NCBI GenBank assembly: GCA_016196755.1
Contig: JACPXC010000007.1
Span: forward strand, 124,001 to 188,000
Source of the DNA: Elusimicrobiota bacterium
GTDB lineage: Bacteria; Elusimicrobiota; Elusimicrobia; UBA1565
DNA: 64,000 nucleotides
Direction of reading: 5' to 3'
This document shows, piece by piece, positions 9,856 through 17,147 of the stretch. The translations under genes were made by a program, and so were the position numbers. The stretch's first letter is position 1, and every line of letters starts with the position of its first letter. The notes beneath the pieces are model-generated. The model saw only the letters and a program-made list of their open reading frames with translations. It ran no database searches and was not told the DNA's origin.

Positions 9856-11213
9856 AGACCTTGGCCCTGGCCCTCTCGCTCCTCCTGACCCTGGCGCCCG
9901 CGGCGCGCGCCGCGGGGGCCGGGGCCGACCCGTTCAACTTCCTCTTCCTCGACGCAAACGCCCGCCCCGTGGCCCTGGGCGGGGCCTACACCGCGCTGGC
10001 CGACGACGCCAACTCCCTCCTTTATAACCCGGCCGGCCTCGGCGCCCTGCGCGGCCACGAGGCCACCTTCATGCACGACCAGCACTTCCTCGGCATCACC
10101 CAGGAGTACGCCGCCTACGCCTCGCCGAAGGGCTGGAGCGTCAACGTGAACTCGCTGGACTTCGGCGAGACGACCAAGACGACCTACGCCAACCCGTCCG
10201 GGGCCGGGTTCGGCGCCGTGGGCCTGACCGACCTGGCGGCCGGCGCCGGCTACGGGCGCCAGTTCTTCGAACGCCTCCGCCTGGGAGCCGGGTTCAAGTA
10301 CATCCGCGAGTCCATCGCCGACCTCACGGCCACCGGCTACGCGTTCGACCTGGGCGTCCAGCACGACCCCGCCCTCCTGCGCGGCCTGACCCTGGGCGCG
10401 GCCATCCAAAACCTCGGGCCGTCGGTGCGCTTCCAGCGCGCCTCGGAGCGCCTGCCGCTCAACATGCGCCTCGGCGCCGCCTACCGCTTCGAGGCGCTCG
10501 GCCAGCGCAGCGCCGTCGCCCTCGACGTGACCAAGGCCCGCTCCGAGACTCCACTCGTGGGCTTCGGCGTGGAGAGCGTCGTCGGCGGCGTCCTGCCGCT
10601 GCGGCTGGGATTTACCACGCGCAACCAGGCCGGCCTCGGCATCACCTTCGGCCTGGGCTGGCTGCACCCGCGCTTCGGCGTCGACTACGCCTTCGTCCCT
10701 TACGGCGAGCTGGGCTCGTCGCACCGCATGAGCGTCACCGTGCGCTGGGGCGGGGAGCGCGCGAAGGACGCCCGCGCCGAGGAGCGCGCCCAGGACAGCG
10801 TGCGCAGCCGGCTCAACCCCAACGCACGCTTCGCGGCCGCCGACCAGGCCGTCGCCCGCGGGGACACCGACGCCGCGCGCCGCGAGCTCGCCACCGCCCG
10901 GCGCATGCTGGCGATCGACGACCGGCGCATCGTCCTCTACTACACCAAAGCCGGCGAGCTGGCCTACGACGAGGGCGACACCGAGGAGGCCCGCGAGCTC
11001 TTCAGCGAGGGGATCAAGGCCGCCCACCGCATCGGCACCACCGGACCGGCGGTGTCCGGGAGCTACCTGGGGCTGGCGCGCTGCCTGGCCGACTCCCGCG
11101 ACATGGGCGGCGCGCGCCTGGCCCTGCGCCGGGCGCTTGAGGCCGACCCGAGCGAGCGCCAGCGCGCCGAGATCGACGCCCTGCTCAAGAAGCTGCCGCG
11201 GGCGCCGCGCTGA
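9852..11213 (+). CDS. PorV/PorQ-family outer-membrane barrel with C-terminal TPR-like extension
   Basis: 453 residues. I chose the ATG at 9852 because it overlaps the upstream TGA (ATGA) and starts a clear signal peptide, residues 1-20 (MKTLALALSLLLTLAPAARA). The segment PVALGGAYTALADDANSLLYNPAGL near residues 38-62 is the hallmark of PorV/PorQ and FadL-like barrels. Glycine-rich amphipathic strands then run to about residue 300. From about 310 the protein is helical and Ala/Arg/Glu-rich, with a TPR-like pattern. In Bacteroidota, PorV carries cargo with C-terminal sorting domains to the attachment complex. Coupling to a cargo-like gene suggests the same job here. The TPR tail is not part of canonical PorV. 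Confidence 0.75.
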   Translation: MKTLALALSLLLTLAPAARAAGAGADPFNFLFLDANARPVALGGAYTALADDANSLLYNPAGLGALRGHEATFMHDQHFLGITQEYAAYASPKGWSVNVNSLDFGETTKTTYANPSGAGFGAVGLTDLAAGAGYGRQFFERLRLGAGFKYIRESIADLTATGYAFDLGVQHDPALLRGLTLGAAIQNLGPSVRFQRASERLPLNMRLGAAYRFEALGQRSAVALDVTKARSETPLVGFGVESVVGGVLPLRLGFTTRNQAGLGITFGLGWLHPRFGVDYAFVPYGELGSSHRMSVTVRWGGERAKDARAEERAQDSVRSRLNPNARFAAADQAVARGDTDAARRELATARRMLAIDDRRIVLYYTKAGELAYDEGDTEEARELFSEGIKAAHRIGTTGPAVSGSYLGLARCLADSRDMGGARLALRRALEADPSERQRAEIDALLKKLPRAPR

Positions 11214-11221
11214 GAAATCCT

Positions 11222-11292
11222 AGCCCCTACCCGGAATCGAACCGAGGTCGGCGGTTTACAAAACCGCTGCTTTACCACTAAGCTATGGGGGC
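11222..11292 (-). tRNA. tRNA-Thr (anticodon UGT)
   Basis: On the minus strand a 71-nt cloverleaf folds: acceptor GCCCCCA/TAGGGGC with one C-A mismatch, D stem GCTT/AAGC, anticodon stem GCGGT/ACCGC with loop TTTGTAA (anticodon TGT), a 4-nt variable loop, and a T arm with loop TTCGATT. CCA is not encoded. It stands alone between two plus-strand genes. An AT-rich stretch (GATAAA) about 12 bases upstream may be its -10 box. Confidence 0.95.
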
Positions 11293-11363
11293 GTACGGGT
11301 GAGTTTATCAGACTTCATCGGACCTTGACCCGGCCGCCATGGCGCCGGCCCCCGCCGCGGGTC

Positions 11364-11369
11364 TATCAT
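11364..11369 (+). promoter_or_regulatory. -10 hexamer TATCAT, 7 nt before the 11377 start (leaderless)
   Basis: TATCAT lies 7 bases before the ATG and no Shine-Dalgarno fits between them. The transcript is predicted to begin at or next to the start codon. Confidence 0.6.
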
Positions 11370-11376
11370 CCCCGGC

Positions 11377-12444
11377 ATGGCACGAAAGACCCTCTACGCC
11401 GCGCTGGCCGCCCTCATCCTGCTCCGCCTCGCCCTTCCCCAGATCGTCAAGGCCCAGATCAATCGCAAGCTCTCCAGCCTCTCCGGCGGCTACGAAGGCG
11501 AGGTGCAAGGCGTCCATCTCGGCCTGCTCCGGGGCATCGTGAAGCTCAAAGGCCTGCATCTGCGCGGGAAGGGCGAGTACCTCAAGCTCGACATGCGCGA
11601 GCTGGCCGTCGACCTCGACTGGGGTCCGCTGCTGTCGCGCCGCATGCTGGTCGCCGCCCTCGAGCTCGACAGGCCGTCCTTGCGCATGAAGCTCAAGCCC
11701 GCCAAGAAGGCGGTCAAGGCGGGAGAGAAGGCCGTGGCCGAGAAGGCCAAGGAGCTCAAGGCCGACCAGGGTGAGCGGCAAGACGGACGCCCCCTGCCGG
11801 CCATGCTCGAGGAGCTCCTGCCGTTCCGAGTCGACCGGCTGACCATCTCGGAGGGCGAGGTCTTCTTCCGCGAGGCCGGCGACCTCGCCGAGGCGCGCGT
11901 CGGCGGGATAAACGCCACCGTCGAGAACCTGACCAACGCCCCCAAGCAGGCGCCGCGCCCAAAGGCCAGCGGCCACGCGCATATGAAGGTGCTCGGCAGC
12001 GGCACGGTCGATATCGGCCTCGTGCTCGACCCCATGGCGCGCCAGCCGGACTTCCGCCTGACCCTCCGCGTCGACAAGCTGGCGCTCAAGGACGTGAACC
12101 CCCTCCTGCGCTCCGAGTTCGGCGTCGACGTCGAGAAGGGCGCCTTCGACCTCGTGGCGGAAGCCGAGGCCAAGGACGGGGGCTTCAAAGGCTACGTGAA
12201 GCCCTTCGTGACCGGCCTCGAGCTCCACGGCCCGGAGGACAAGAAGCCCCTCAAGCGCCTCAAGGAGGCCGTCGCGGGGGCCGCGGCGAAGCTGCTCAAG
12301 AACGAGGACAGCCGGGCCGTGGCCGCCAAGGCCCCGATCGAAGGCCGCTTCGAAGACCCCGAGGTCGGCGTCTGGGAGGCCGTCGTCTCGGTGCTGCGCA
12401 ACGCCTTCGTCAAAGCGCTGGGACCTTCCTTCGATAAGCTCTAA
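11377..12444 (+). CDS. AsmA-like/DUF748-type membrane-anchored envelope protein
   Basis: 355 residues. An N-terminal membrane anchor (about 4-22) follows Met-Ala-Arg-Lys. Alternating beta strands then resemble AsmA/DUF748 proteins (for example LDLDWGPLLSRRMLVAALEL and LPFRVDRLTISEGEVFF), which form long periplasmic lipid-transfer grooves. A Lys/Ala-rich helical insert lies at about 107-130. Family members are thought to act at the inner membrane/periplasm in envelope lipid handling; that role is transferred by family resemblance only. The stop overlaps the convergent YihY gene by 4 bases, leaving no room for a separate terminator. Confidence 0.55.
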   Translation: MARKTLYAALAALILLRLALPQIVKAQINRKLSSLSGGYEGEVQGVHLGLLRGIVKLKGLHLRGKGEYLKLDMRELAVDLDWGPLLSRRMLVAALELDRPSLRMKLKPAKKAVKAGEKAVAEKAKELKADQGERQDGRPLPAMLEELLPFRVDRLTISEGEVFFREAGDLAEARVGGINATVENLTNAPKQAPRPKASGHAHMKVLGSGTVDIGLVLDPMARQPDFRLTLRVDKLALKDVNPLLRSEFGVDVEKGAFDLVAEAEAKDGGFKGYVKPFVTGLELHGPEDKKPLKRLKEAVAGAAAKLLKNEDSRAVAAKAPIEGRFEDPEVGVWEAVVSVLRNAFVKALGPSFDKL

Positions 12445-13283
12445 GACGCGGCGGCGCGCCGCGCGCGCGCGTAGGCCGCGGTGAACTCCGCGCCGAAGTA
12501 GAGGATCTGGGCGCAATAGTAGGTCCACACCACAAAGGCCACGAGCGCTCCCGCCGCCCCGTAGGCGCTGGCGGGACCGGCCTTCCCGAGGTAGAGCCCC
12601 AGCGCCAGACTGCCGAGCGTGAACATGACACTCGTGAAGGCCCCGCCCGCGGCCGCCTCCCGCCACGCGACCCGCGCGTCTGGCAGAAGACGGAACATCG
12701 CCGTAAACAGCAGAGCGTTGACGAGCATGGCTGCGCCCTCGTTGAAGGCGTGCAGGGGAGCCTCGCCCAGCCCCAGCGCCCCCCCGAAGAACTTCCCCGC
12801 CGCGGCGGCGCCCGCGCCGAGGACCAGCGAGACCAGCAGGACGAAGCCCAGGCTCAGCACGAAGGCCATCGAGATCAGGCGGCCGCGGAGCGCGGGCACG
12901 AGCCCCGAGGCGGGCGGAGGCGCGTCGAAGACGCGGTTGAGCGAGGCCTTGAGCTCCCCCGCGATGGCCGAGGCCCCCCACAGCACGCTCAAGAAGCCGA
13001 TAGGCCCCGCGTAGCGTCCGGCCTCCGGCCGCGAGGCGGACTCGGCCAACTGCTCGATGAGTCCGGCCCGCTCGGGCCCCACGAAGTCCCCGAGGCGCTC
13101 CCCGATCAGGCCCCGCGCCGCCTCCTCGCCGAACAAGGTCGAGAGGACCGCCAGCGTCAGCAGGACCAGCGGGGTCAGCGAGAAGACCGTATAGAAGGAG
13201 AGCGCGGCGGCCAGGCGCGCGGCCTCGTCGCGCCTCCACTTGCGCGCGGCGGCGGCCAACACGGTTCCCCACCCCTGCTCCAT
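12441..13283 (-). CDS. YihY/BrkB family inner-membrane protein
   Basis: 280 residues, a normal length for the YihY (formerly RNase BN) family. The N-terminal ARLAAALSFYTVFSLTPLVLL is the diagnostic first helix. The conserved GxxxxLWGAS stretch (PIGFLSVLWGASA) and about six transmembrane helices follow, ending with VVWTYYCAQILYFGAEFT. Members are polytopic inner-membrane proteins of unclear biochemical role. The ATG at 13283 sits 6 bases after a TAAGCT hexamer. Confidence 0.9.
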   Translation of the reverse strand: MEQGWGTVLAAAARKWRRDEAARLAAALSFYTVFSLTPLVLLTLAVLSTLFGEEAARGLIGERLGDFVGPERAGLIEQLAESASRPEAGRYAGPIGFLSVLWGASAIAGELKASLNRVFDAPPPASGLVPALRGRLISMAFVLSLGFVLLVSLVLGAGAAAAGKFFGGALGLGEAPLHAFNEGAAMLVNALLFTAMFRLLPDARVAWREAAAGGAFTSVMFTLGSLALGLYLGKAGPASAYGAAGALVAFVVWTYYCAQILYFGAEFTAAYARARRAAAS

Positions 13284-13289
13284 GATGCC

Positions 13290-13295
13290 AGCTTA
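13290..13295 (-). promoter_or_regulatory. -10 hexamer TAAGCT, 6 nt before the 13283 start
   Basis: Read on the minus strand it is TAAGCT-GGCATC-ATG. The spacing matches the other leaderless starts in the window. Confidence 0.45.
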
Positions 13296-13352
13296 GCGCA
13301 CCGCGCCTTGCGCCCGGGCGACGCCGGCGCAACGCTTTCCCGACGGTCACAA

Positions 13353-13385
13353 CCGGTCAACGCACCTAGACAATGTGTTGACCGG
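13353..13385. repeat. Inverted repeat CCGGTCAAC-N15-GTTGACCGG
   Basis: Two perfect 9-base arms (13353-13361 and 13377-13385) lie in the divergent gap between the YihY gene and the lipoprotein gene, upstream of the TATACT box at 13406. The layout suggests an operator, but a weak hairpin is possible. Confidence 0.4.
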
Positions 13386-13405
13386 GCCCGCCTCCCGGCC
13401 GGGCC

Positions 13406-13411
13406 TATACT
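13406..13411 (+). promoter_or_regulatory. -10 hexamer TATACT, 6 nt before the 13418 start
   Basis: TATACT-GTGGCT-ATG. The preceding GTG at 13412 is in frame, but the ATG keeps the standard 6-nt leaderless spacing and opens the lipoprotein signal. Confidence 0.6.
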
Positions 13412-13417
13412 GTGGCT

Positions 13418-13837
13418 ATGAGAACCCGGGCGCTCCTAGCCGTCCTGCTGGCCGCCGCGGCCGCCTGCTCCGGTCCGGACACGAGGATCAAGCGTCGCCA
13501 GGCCGCGTTCGACGCCTATCCGCCCGCCGTCCAGGAGACGATCCGCGCCGGCAAGGTGGAGATAGGCTTCACCCGCGAGCAGGCCGAACTGGCGCTCGGC
13601 AAGCCGGACCGCAGGTACACCCGCAAGACCGCCGCCGGCGAGCAGGACGTCTGGGCGTACGGCGGCGGGGGCTCGGCCAGGCCGCGGCTCGGCCTGGGGA
13701 TCGGCGTGGGTTCCTACGGGGGCGGGGGCGCCTACTCGGGCGGCGTCGGGATCGGACGGGGCGAGAGCGGCGAGGACCGTCTGCGCGTCGTCTTCCAAGG
13801 CGACGCCGTGACCGGCATCGAGGAGCGCTCGAGATGA
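13418..13837 (+). CDS. Small glycine-rich lipoprotein
   Basis: 139 residues from the ATG at 13418. The signal MRTRALLAVLLAAAAAC ends in a lipobox (AAAC), so the protein should be lipid-anchored in the periplasm. Residues 25-70 resemble small outer-membrane-assembly lipoproteins (IGFTREQAELALGKPDRRY, an SmpA/BamE-like GxTxxQVxxxLGxP strand). A Gly-rich segment (about 77-110) and a final strand, RVVFQGDAVTGIEE, follow. BamE-like function is only a suggestion. It precedes the BON-domain gene by 25 bases and may be co-transcribed with it. Confidence 0.6.
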   Translation: MRTRALLAVLLAAAAACSGPDTRIKRRQAAFDAYPPAVQETIRAGKVEIGFTREQAELALGKPDRRYTRKTAAGEQDVWAYGGGGSARPRLGLGIGVGSYGGGGAYSGGVGIGRGESGEDRLRVVFQGDAVTGIEERSR

Positions 13838-13862
13838 GATCCGGATCAAAGGAGAAACACTT

Positions 13863-14432
13863 ATGAATATGAACATAGCCTCGCTGACGCGCACTATGGC
13901 GATCGGCGCCTGCCTGTCGGCCGCGGCCTTCGCGGCGGCCGAGAACTATCCGGCCATCCCCGAGGAGTATCCCGGCGTCCCCGCCGACTCGACCACCTCG
14001 ACCGGGACGGCCGTCGGCCGAGAGCCGCGGAGGACTCCCGCCGCGGCGCCCTACGAGCCTCCTACGCTCTCCACCGCCGCGCTCGACGAGCAGCCCGCCC
14101 CGTCGGGCTGGCAGCCGCTCAAGGGCGATGAACTCCTCGAGCGGGACGCCGTCAACGAGCCCCGGCCGCAGGGCCGGGTCACCATGGAGCAGGCCGCCTC
14201 TCAGGACGTCTCGGACCGCGAGCTGACCCGCCGGGTCCGGCGCGCCCTCGTGACGGACAAGTCGCTGTCCACCTCGGCCCACAACGTCAAGGTCACGGCC
14301 AAGGGCGGGAAGGTCACCCTCAAGGGCCGGGTCGTCAGCGAGGATGAGAAGGCCGTGGTCGAGGCCAGAGCGGCCGAGATCGCCGGCGCCGAATGGGTCG
14401 AAAACGGATTGACGGTCAAGGACGCTAGATAG
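13863..14432 (+). CDS. Exported BON-domain protein
   Basis: 189 residues. A signal peptide (about 1-25, ending AFAAA) is followed by a Pro/Thr-rich linker. A BON domain occupies about 115-185: SDRELTRRVRRALVTDKSLS, then NVKVTAKGGKVTLKGRVVSE and ENGLTVKD. BON domains bind phospholipid surfaces in the periplasm and are linked to osmotic or envelope stress (OsmY type). The start is fixed by a clear AAAGGAG ten bases upstream. It shares a probable operon with the genes on either side. Confidence 0.8.
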   Translation: MNMNIASLTRTMAIGACLSAAAFAAAENYPAIPEEYPGVPADSTTSTGTAVGREPRRTPAAAPYEPPTLSTAALDEQPAPSGWQPLKGDELLERDAVNEPRPQGRVTMEQAASQDVSDRELTRRVRRALVTDKSLSTSAHNVKVTAKGGKVTLKGRVVSEDEKAVVEARAAEIAGAEWVENGLTVKDAR

Positions 14433-14452
14433 CTCCCGAGCGAGGCAACGCC

Positions 14453-15016
14453 ATGAAAACCAAGAACATGTCCGCATTCGGCATATACACGACGAGGACT
14501 CTGGTCGAAGGCGCGATCGAGCGCCTGCGCTCCGACGGCTTCGACAACGCGTCGATCTCGGTGCTCTTCCCCGAGAACCTGGGCACCCGGGACCTGGCGC
14601 TCGAAAAGCATACCAAGGCCCCGGAGGGGACGGCGGCGGGAGCCGGGTCGGGCGCCATCATCGGCGGGACCCTGGGCTGGCTGGCCGGGATCGGCGTGCT
14701 GTCGCTGCCGGGCTTCGGGCCGCTGATCGCGGCCGGCCCCATCATGGCCGCCCTGGCCGGCCTCGGCGTCGGCGGGGGAGTCGGCGGCGTCCTAGGAGCC
14801 TTGGCAGGGATGGGCATCCCGGAGTACGAGGCCAAGCGCTTCACGGGCCGCATCCGAGAGGGCGGCATCCTGCTCTCGGTGCACTGCGGGGACTCGCACG
14901 ACGTCGCGCGCGCCAAGGACATGCTCCGCCTGACCGGCGCGCAGGACATCGCGGTCTCGCGCGAGGCGACGGCTCGCCACGAGCGCCCTGAGGCCGAGAG
15001 GACCGTCCTGCGCTAA
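14453..15016 (+). CDS. Glycine-zipper membrane protein with general-stress (YflT-like) N-terminus
   Basis: 187 residues. The N-terminal FGIYTTRTLVEGAIERLRSDGFDNASISVLF resembles the YflT/GspM 'flip' domain of stress proteins. A long Gly/Ala zipper (about 62-125, such as GLGVGGGVGGVLGALAGMG) could form one or two membrane hairpins. A C-terminal ferredoxin-like strand pair follows: GGILLSVHCGDSHDVARAKDML. Proteins of this shape often sit beside BON-domain stress genes, as here. Biochemical function is unknown. Confidence 0.6.
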   Translation: MKTKNMSAFGIYTTRTLVEGAIERLRSDGFDNASISVLFPENLGTRDLALEKHTKAPEGTAAGAGSGAIIGGTLGWLAGIGVLSLPGFGPLIAAGPIMAALAGLGVGGGVGGVLGALAGMGIPEYEAKRFTGRIREGGILLSVHCGDSHDVARAKDMLRLTGAQDIAVSREATARHERPEAERTVLR

Positions 15017-15022
15017 TAGAGC

Positions 15023-15028
15023 TAGGAT
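15023..15028 (+). promoter_or_regulatory. -10 hexamer TAGGAT, 5 nt before the 15034 start
   Basis: TAGGAT-GCCGC-ATG, immediately after the previous stop. AGGA could also be read as a weak Shine-Dalgarno. Confidence 0.45.
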
Positions 15029-15033
15029 GCCGC

Positions 15034-16125
15034 ATGCCTCCGGGCATCGCGCCGCCCCTGCTGCTCTCCCAGGTCGAGAACACGGCCCCCTTCCTCTTCG
15101 CCGAGGAGGGCGGGCCGCCGTACGCCCGCGTCCTCCGGGCCTGGAAGGCCGCCGCACCGGACCCCGAGCCGGCGCTGTTGCCCTACTTCGAGCTCTGCAT
15201 GGCGGCGCATTGGGCCACGGCCGGCGCCTACGTGCCGACCAACGTCGACAGCGCGATCCGCCTCAAGCTCTGGAACGAAGCCTGCCCCGAGGGCACCCTC
15301 GAGGCCATGGCCGACGTCGTCCTCGACTCGGCCTCCTGGGACTACGTCCCGTTCACGGCCCGCCGCGCCGCCCTGCCCGACGGCTCGGTCCTGGCCACCC
15401 ACGAGGGGACCTGGTTCTCGGTGGCCGCCGGCGCCTACGCGGCGATGCGCTCCCGCGACCCCGAGCGCGCCGGACGCCTGTCGGACGCCGTCGCCGCCGA
15501 GGTCCGGCGCGAAGCGCGGGGCCTCGCAGCCCTGCTCGAGGCCGGCGACGGCCTGGGGTTTCTCAAGGCCGCCGCGCTGGTCTGCCATAACCTCGGCGAC
15601 CTCGACCGCGTCGTCGACATGTGGGAGCTTCCCGAGGACGACCCCCTGCGGCGGCGCGTCTACGCCGCGGGCCTCCCCGGCTCCGCCGAGCACCATCCGC
15701 TCTTCGCGCGCGCGGCGGAGGTCAACAGCGCGCGCCTGGCCCCCGAGAACCACCGCCACCTCGCCCTGCGCGCCGCGCGCTGCCTGAGGCGGCGCCGCGA
15801 GTTCCTGCTGCCCGTGGGTCCGTTCTTCGACGACTGGGGCGCCTTCCTGGGCGACCGGCCGCGCAGCGGCTTGAGCGGGCCCGAACTCGGGGAGGTGGTC
15901 TGCGCCCTGCTCGACGGGATGAGCCGCGGGGTCTCCGGCGAGGGCTACCCTCGCGCGCTGGCCGGCATCCTCGACACCGTCCCCGGCGGCTTCGGAGACC
16001 TGTCCAAGTGCATGCCTTCGAGCGCGGCGCGGGCGCTCATGAGCGGGGCCCTGCGCCAGGCGATCTCCCTGCCGCGCGCGCGCTTCGAGGCGCGCTGGGC
16101 GAAGCTGGCCCGCGGCGTTTTGTAG
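15034..16125 (+). CDS. Uncharacterised cytoplasmic protein
   Basis: 363 residues, no signal peptide or membrane segment, alpha-helical by pattern and rich in Ala, Arg and Leu. I do not recognise the family. Visible marks are many Trp and Cys residues (FELCMAAHWATAGAY, CHNLGDLDRVVDMWELPEDD) and a Gly-rich stretch near the C-terminus (GFGDLSKCMPSSAARALMSG). Codon use matches the neighbours. It is followed after 9 bases by a secreted-protein gene with its own promoter-like hexamer. Confidence 0.6.
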   Translation: MPPGIAPPLLLSQVENTAPFLFAEEGGPPYARVLRAWKAAAPDPEPALLPYFELCMAAHWATAGAYVPTNVDSAIRLKLWNEACPEGTLEAMADVVLDSASWDYVPFTARRAALPDGSVLATHEGTWFSVAAGAYAAMRSRDPERAGRLSDAVAAEVRREARGLAALLEAGDGLGFLKAAALVCHNLGDLDRVVDMWELPEDDPLRRRVYAAGLPGSAEHHPLFARAAEVNSARLAPENHRHLALRAARCLRRRREFLLPVGPFFDDWGAFLGDRPRSGLSGPELGEVVCALLDGMSRGVSGEGYPRALAGILDTVPGGFGDLSKCMPSSAARALMSGALRQAISLPRARFEARWAKLARGVL

Positions 16126-16128
16126 CAT
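16123..16128 (+). promoter_or_regulatory. Extended -10 TGTAGCAT, 6 nt before the 16135 start
   Basis: TAGCAT-GTCGGC-ATG. The hexamer includes the TAG stop codon of the upstream gene and is preceded by TG, as in extended -10 promoters. Confidence 0.5.
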
Positions 16129-16134
16129 GTCGGC

Positions 16135-16815
16135 ATGGGCGCTCTCCTAGCCTTCCTCCTCCTCGCCTCGCGGCCCGCCGCCGCCCAGGTCGAGCCGACC
16201 ACGAGCGTGCGCGTCGAGGTCTCCACCGCGCAGATCCTGGGCCTCGACTGCAGCCGCCGCCCCTTCGCCTGGGAGAACACCAAGGCCACCGGACGCTGGT
16301 ACCGCTACATCGCCGGCCAGGCGGTCACCGAGGGCCTCGACCCGCGGCCGATGCTCATGAGCGTGGTCTCCGCCGTCATCCTGACGCCCGTGTACATCGC
16401 CTCGATGCCGGCCGACCTGCTGGCGGCGCCGTTCCGCAAGGACTGCTCGTTTACCCTCAAGCTCGAGGGCAAGCTGGCGGAATGGGCCGGCATGTCGGCG
16501 GGGGCCCTGCCGCTCGAGGCCGAGGCCGTCACCCTCTTGAGCGCCGAGGTCCCCGGCGTCAAGAAGGCCGAATATGCGGTCTTCAAGTCCTCGACGACCT
16601 CCGCGGCCGACGGGCGCTACTCGATCGCTATCCCCGCCGCGTTCTCGCGGGTGCAGACGCTGGCGGTGAAGTGGCGCGTGAAAGGCATGCCGGGCGGCCA
16701 ACTGCAGCTCGACAAGAAGGGCCGGCGCTTCATCCTCAGCGAGCCCGACCCGGGCTTCGGCGTCGGGGGCTCCGAGATGGAGCCCCTCGTCATCGAGCCA
16801 AGCGAGAACAAATAA
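16135..16815 (+). CDS. Secreted protein of unknown function
   Basis: 226 residues with a signal peptide ending RPAAAQ (about residue 18). A possible membrane or buried helix follows at about 73-97 (PMLMSVVSAVILTPVYIASMPADLLAAPF). The C-terminal half is beta-rich and resembles a transthyretin/carboxypeptidase-regulatory-like sandwich (FKSSTTSAADGRYSIAIPAAF, then LAVKWRVKGMPGG). That fold assignment is weak. Two Cys near the start of the mature chain may form a disulphide with CSF later. It ends just before the large inverted-repeat element. Confidence 0.55.
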   Translation: MGALLAFLLLASRPAAAQVEPTTSVRVEVSTAQILGLDCSRRPFAWENTKATGRWYRYIAGQAVTEGLDPRPMLMSVVSAVILTPVYIASMPADLLAAPFRKDCSFTLKLEGKLAEWAGMSAGALPLEAEAVTLLSAEVPGVKKAEYAVFKSSTTSAADGRYSIAIPAAFSRVQTLAVKWRVKGMPGGQLQLDKKGRRFILSEPDPGFGVGGSEMEPLVIEPSENK

Positions 16816-16830
16816 ACGGCTACGGATGAA

Positions 16831-17138
16831 TTTACGCGCCTCGGGCGCGTGGATCGAAGAATCGCGAACGGCCGCGATTCTTCGATCTCGAACGGAGAAC
16901 GGCGGGAAGAAAGGGCACGTCTGCGTGCACGCTTCGCGCACGGTCCAAACAATCGTCCGCCAATTGCGTTTCCAGCAATTCAACTATCCACGTGGATAGT
17001 CCTGGGGATAGAATTTCTCGCGCCGTGCGCGAAGCGTGCACGCAGCCGGGCCAATCCTACTTTGGCCGTTCATTGCTCCAGATCGAAGGATTGCGGCCGT
17101 ATCGCAATCCTTCGATCCACGCGCCCAAAGCGCGTAAA
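16831..17138. repeat. 308-bp nested inverted-repeat element (MITE-like or structured RNA)
   Basis: This fills the only gene-free stretch above 300 bases. Outer arms 16831-16866 and 17103-17138 match as inverted repeats at 32 of 36 positions. Each end contains a perfect 15-bp hairpin starting GATCGAAG: 16852-16887 (6-nt loop) and 17081-17117 (7-nt loop). Internal arms 16921-16943 and 17023-17045 are a perfect 23-bp inverted repeat. The centre holds the perfect palindrome ACTATCCACGTGGATAGT (16983-17000). No coding frame or clear target-site duplication is visible. It lies between convergent gene ends. A short hairpin (17140-17156) overlapping the adenine deaminase stop abuts it. Confidence 0.85.
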
Positions 17139-17147
17139 CAGCTCCGT

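Noticed and set aside
16831-17138. Protein-coding gene in the inverted-repeat region
   Set aside because: Short frames cross the palindromes and have no start signals or domains.
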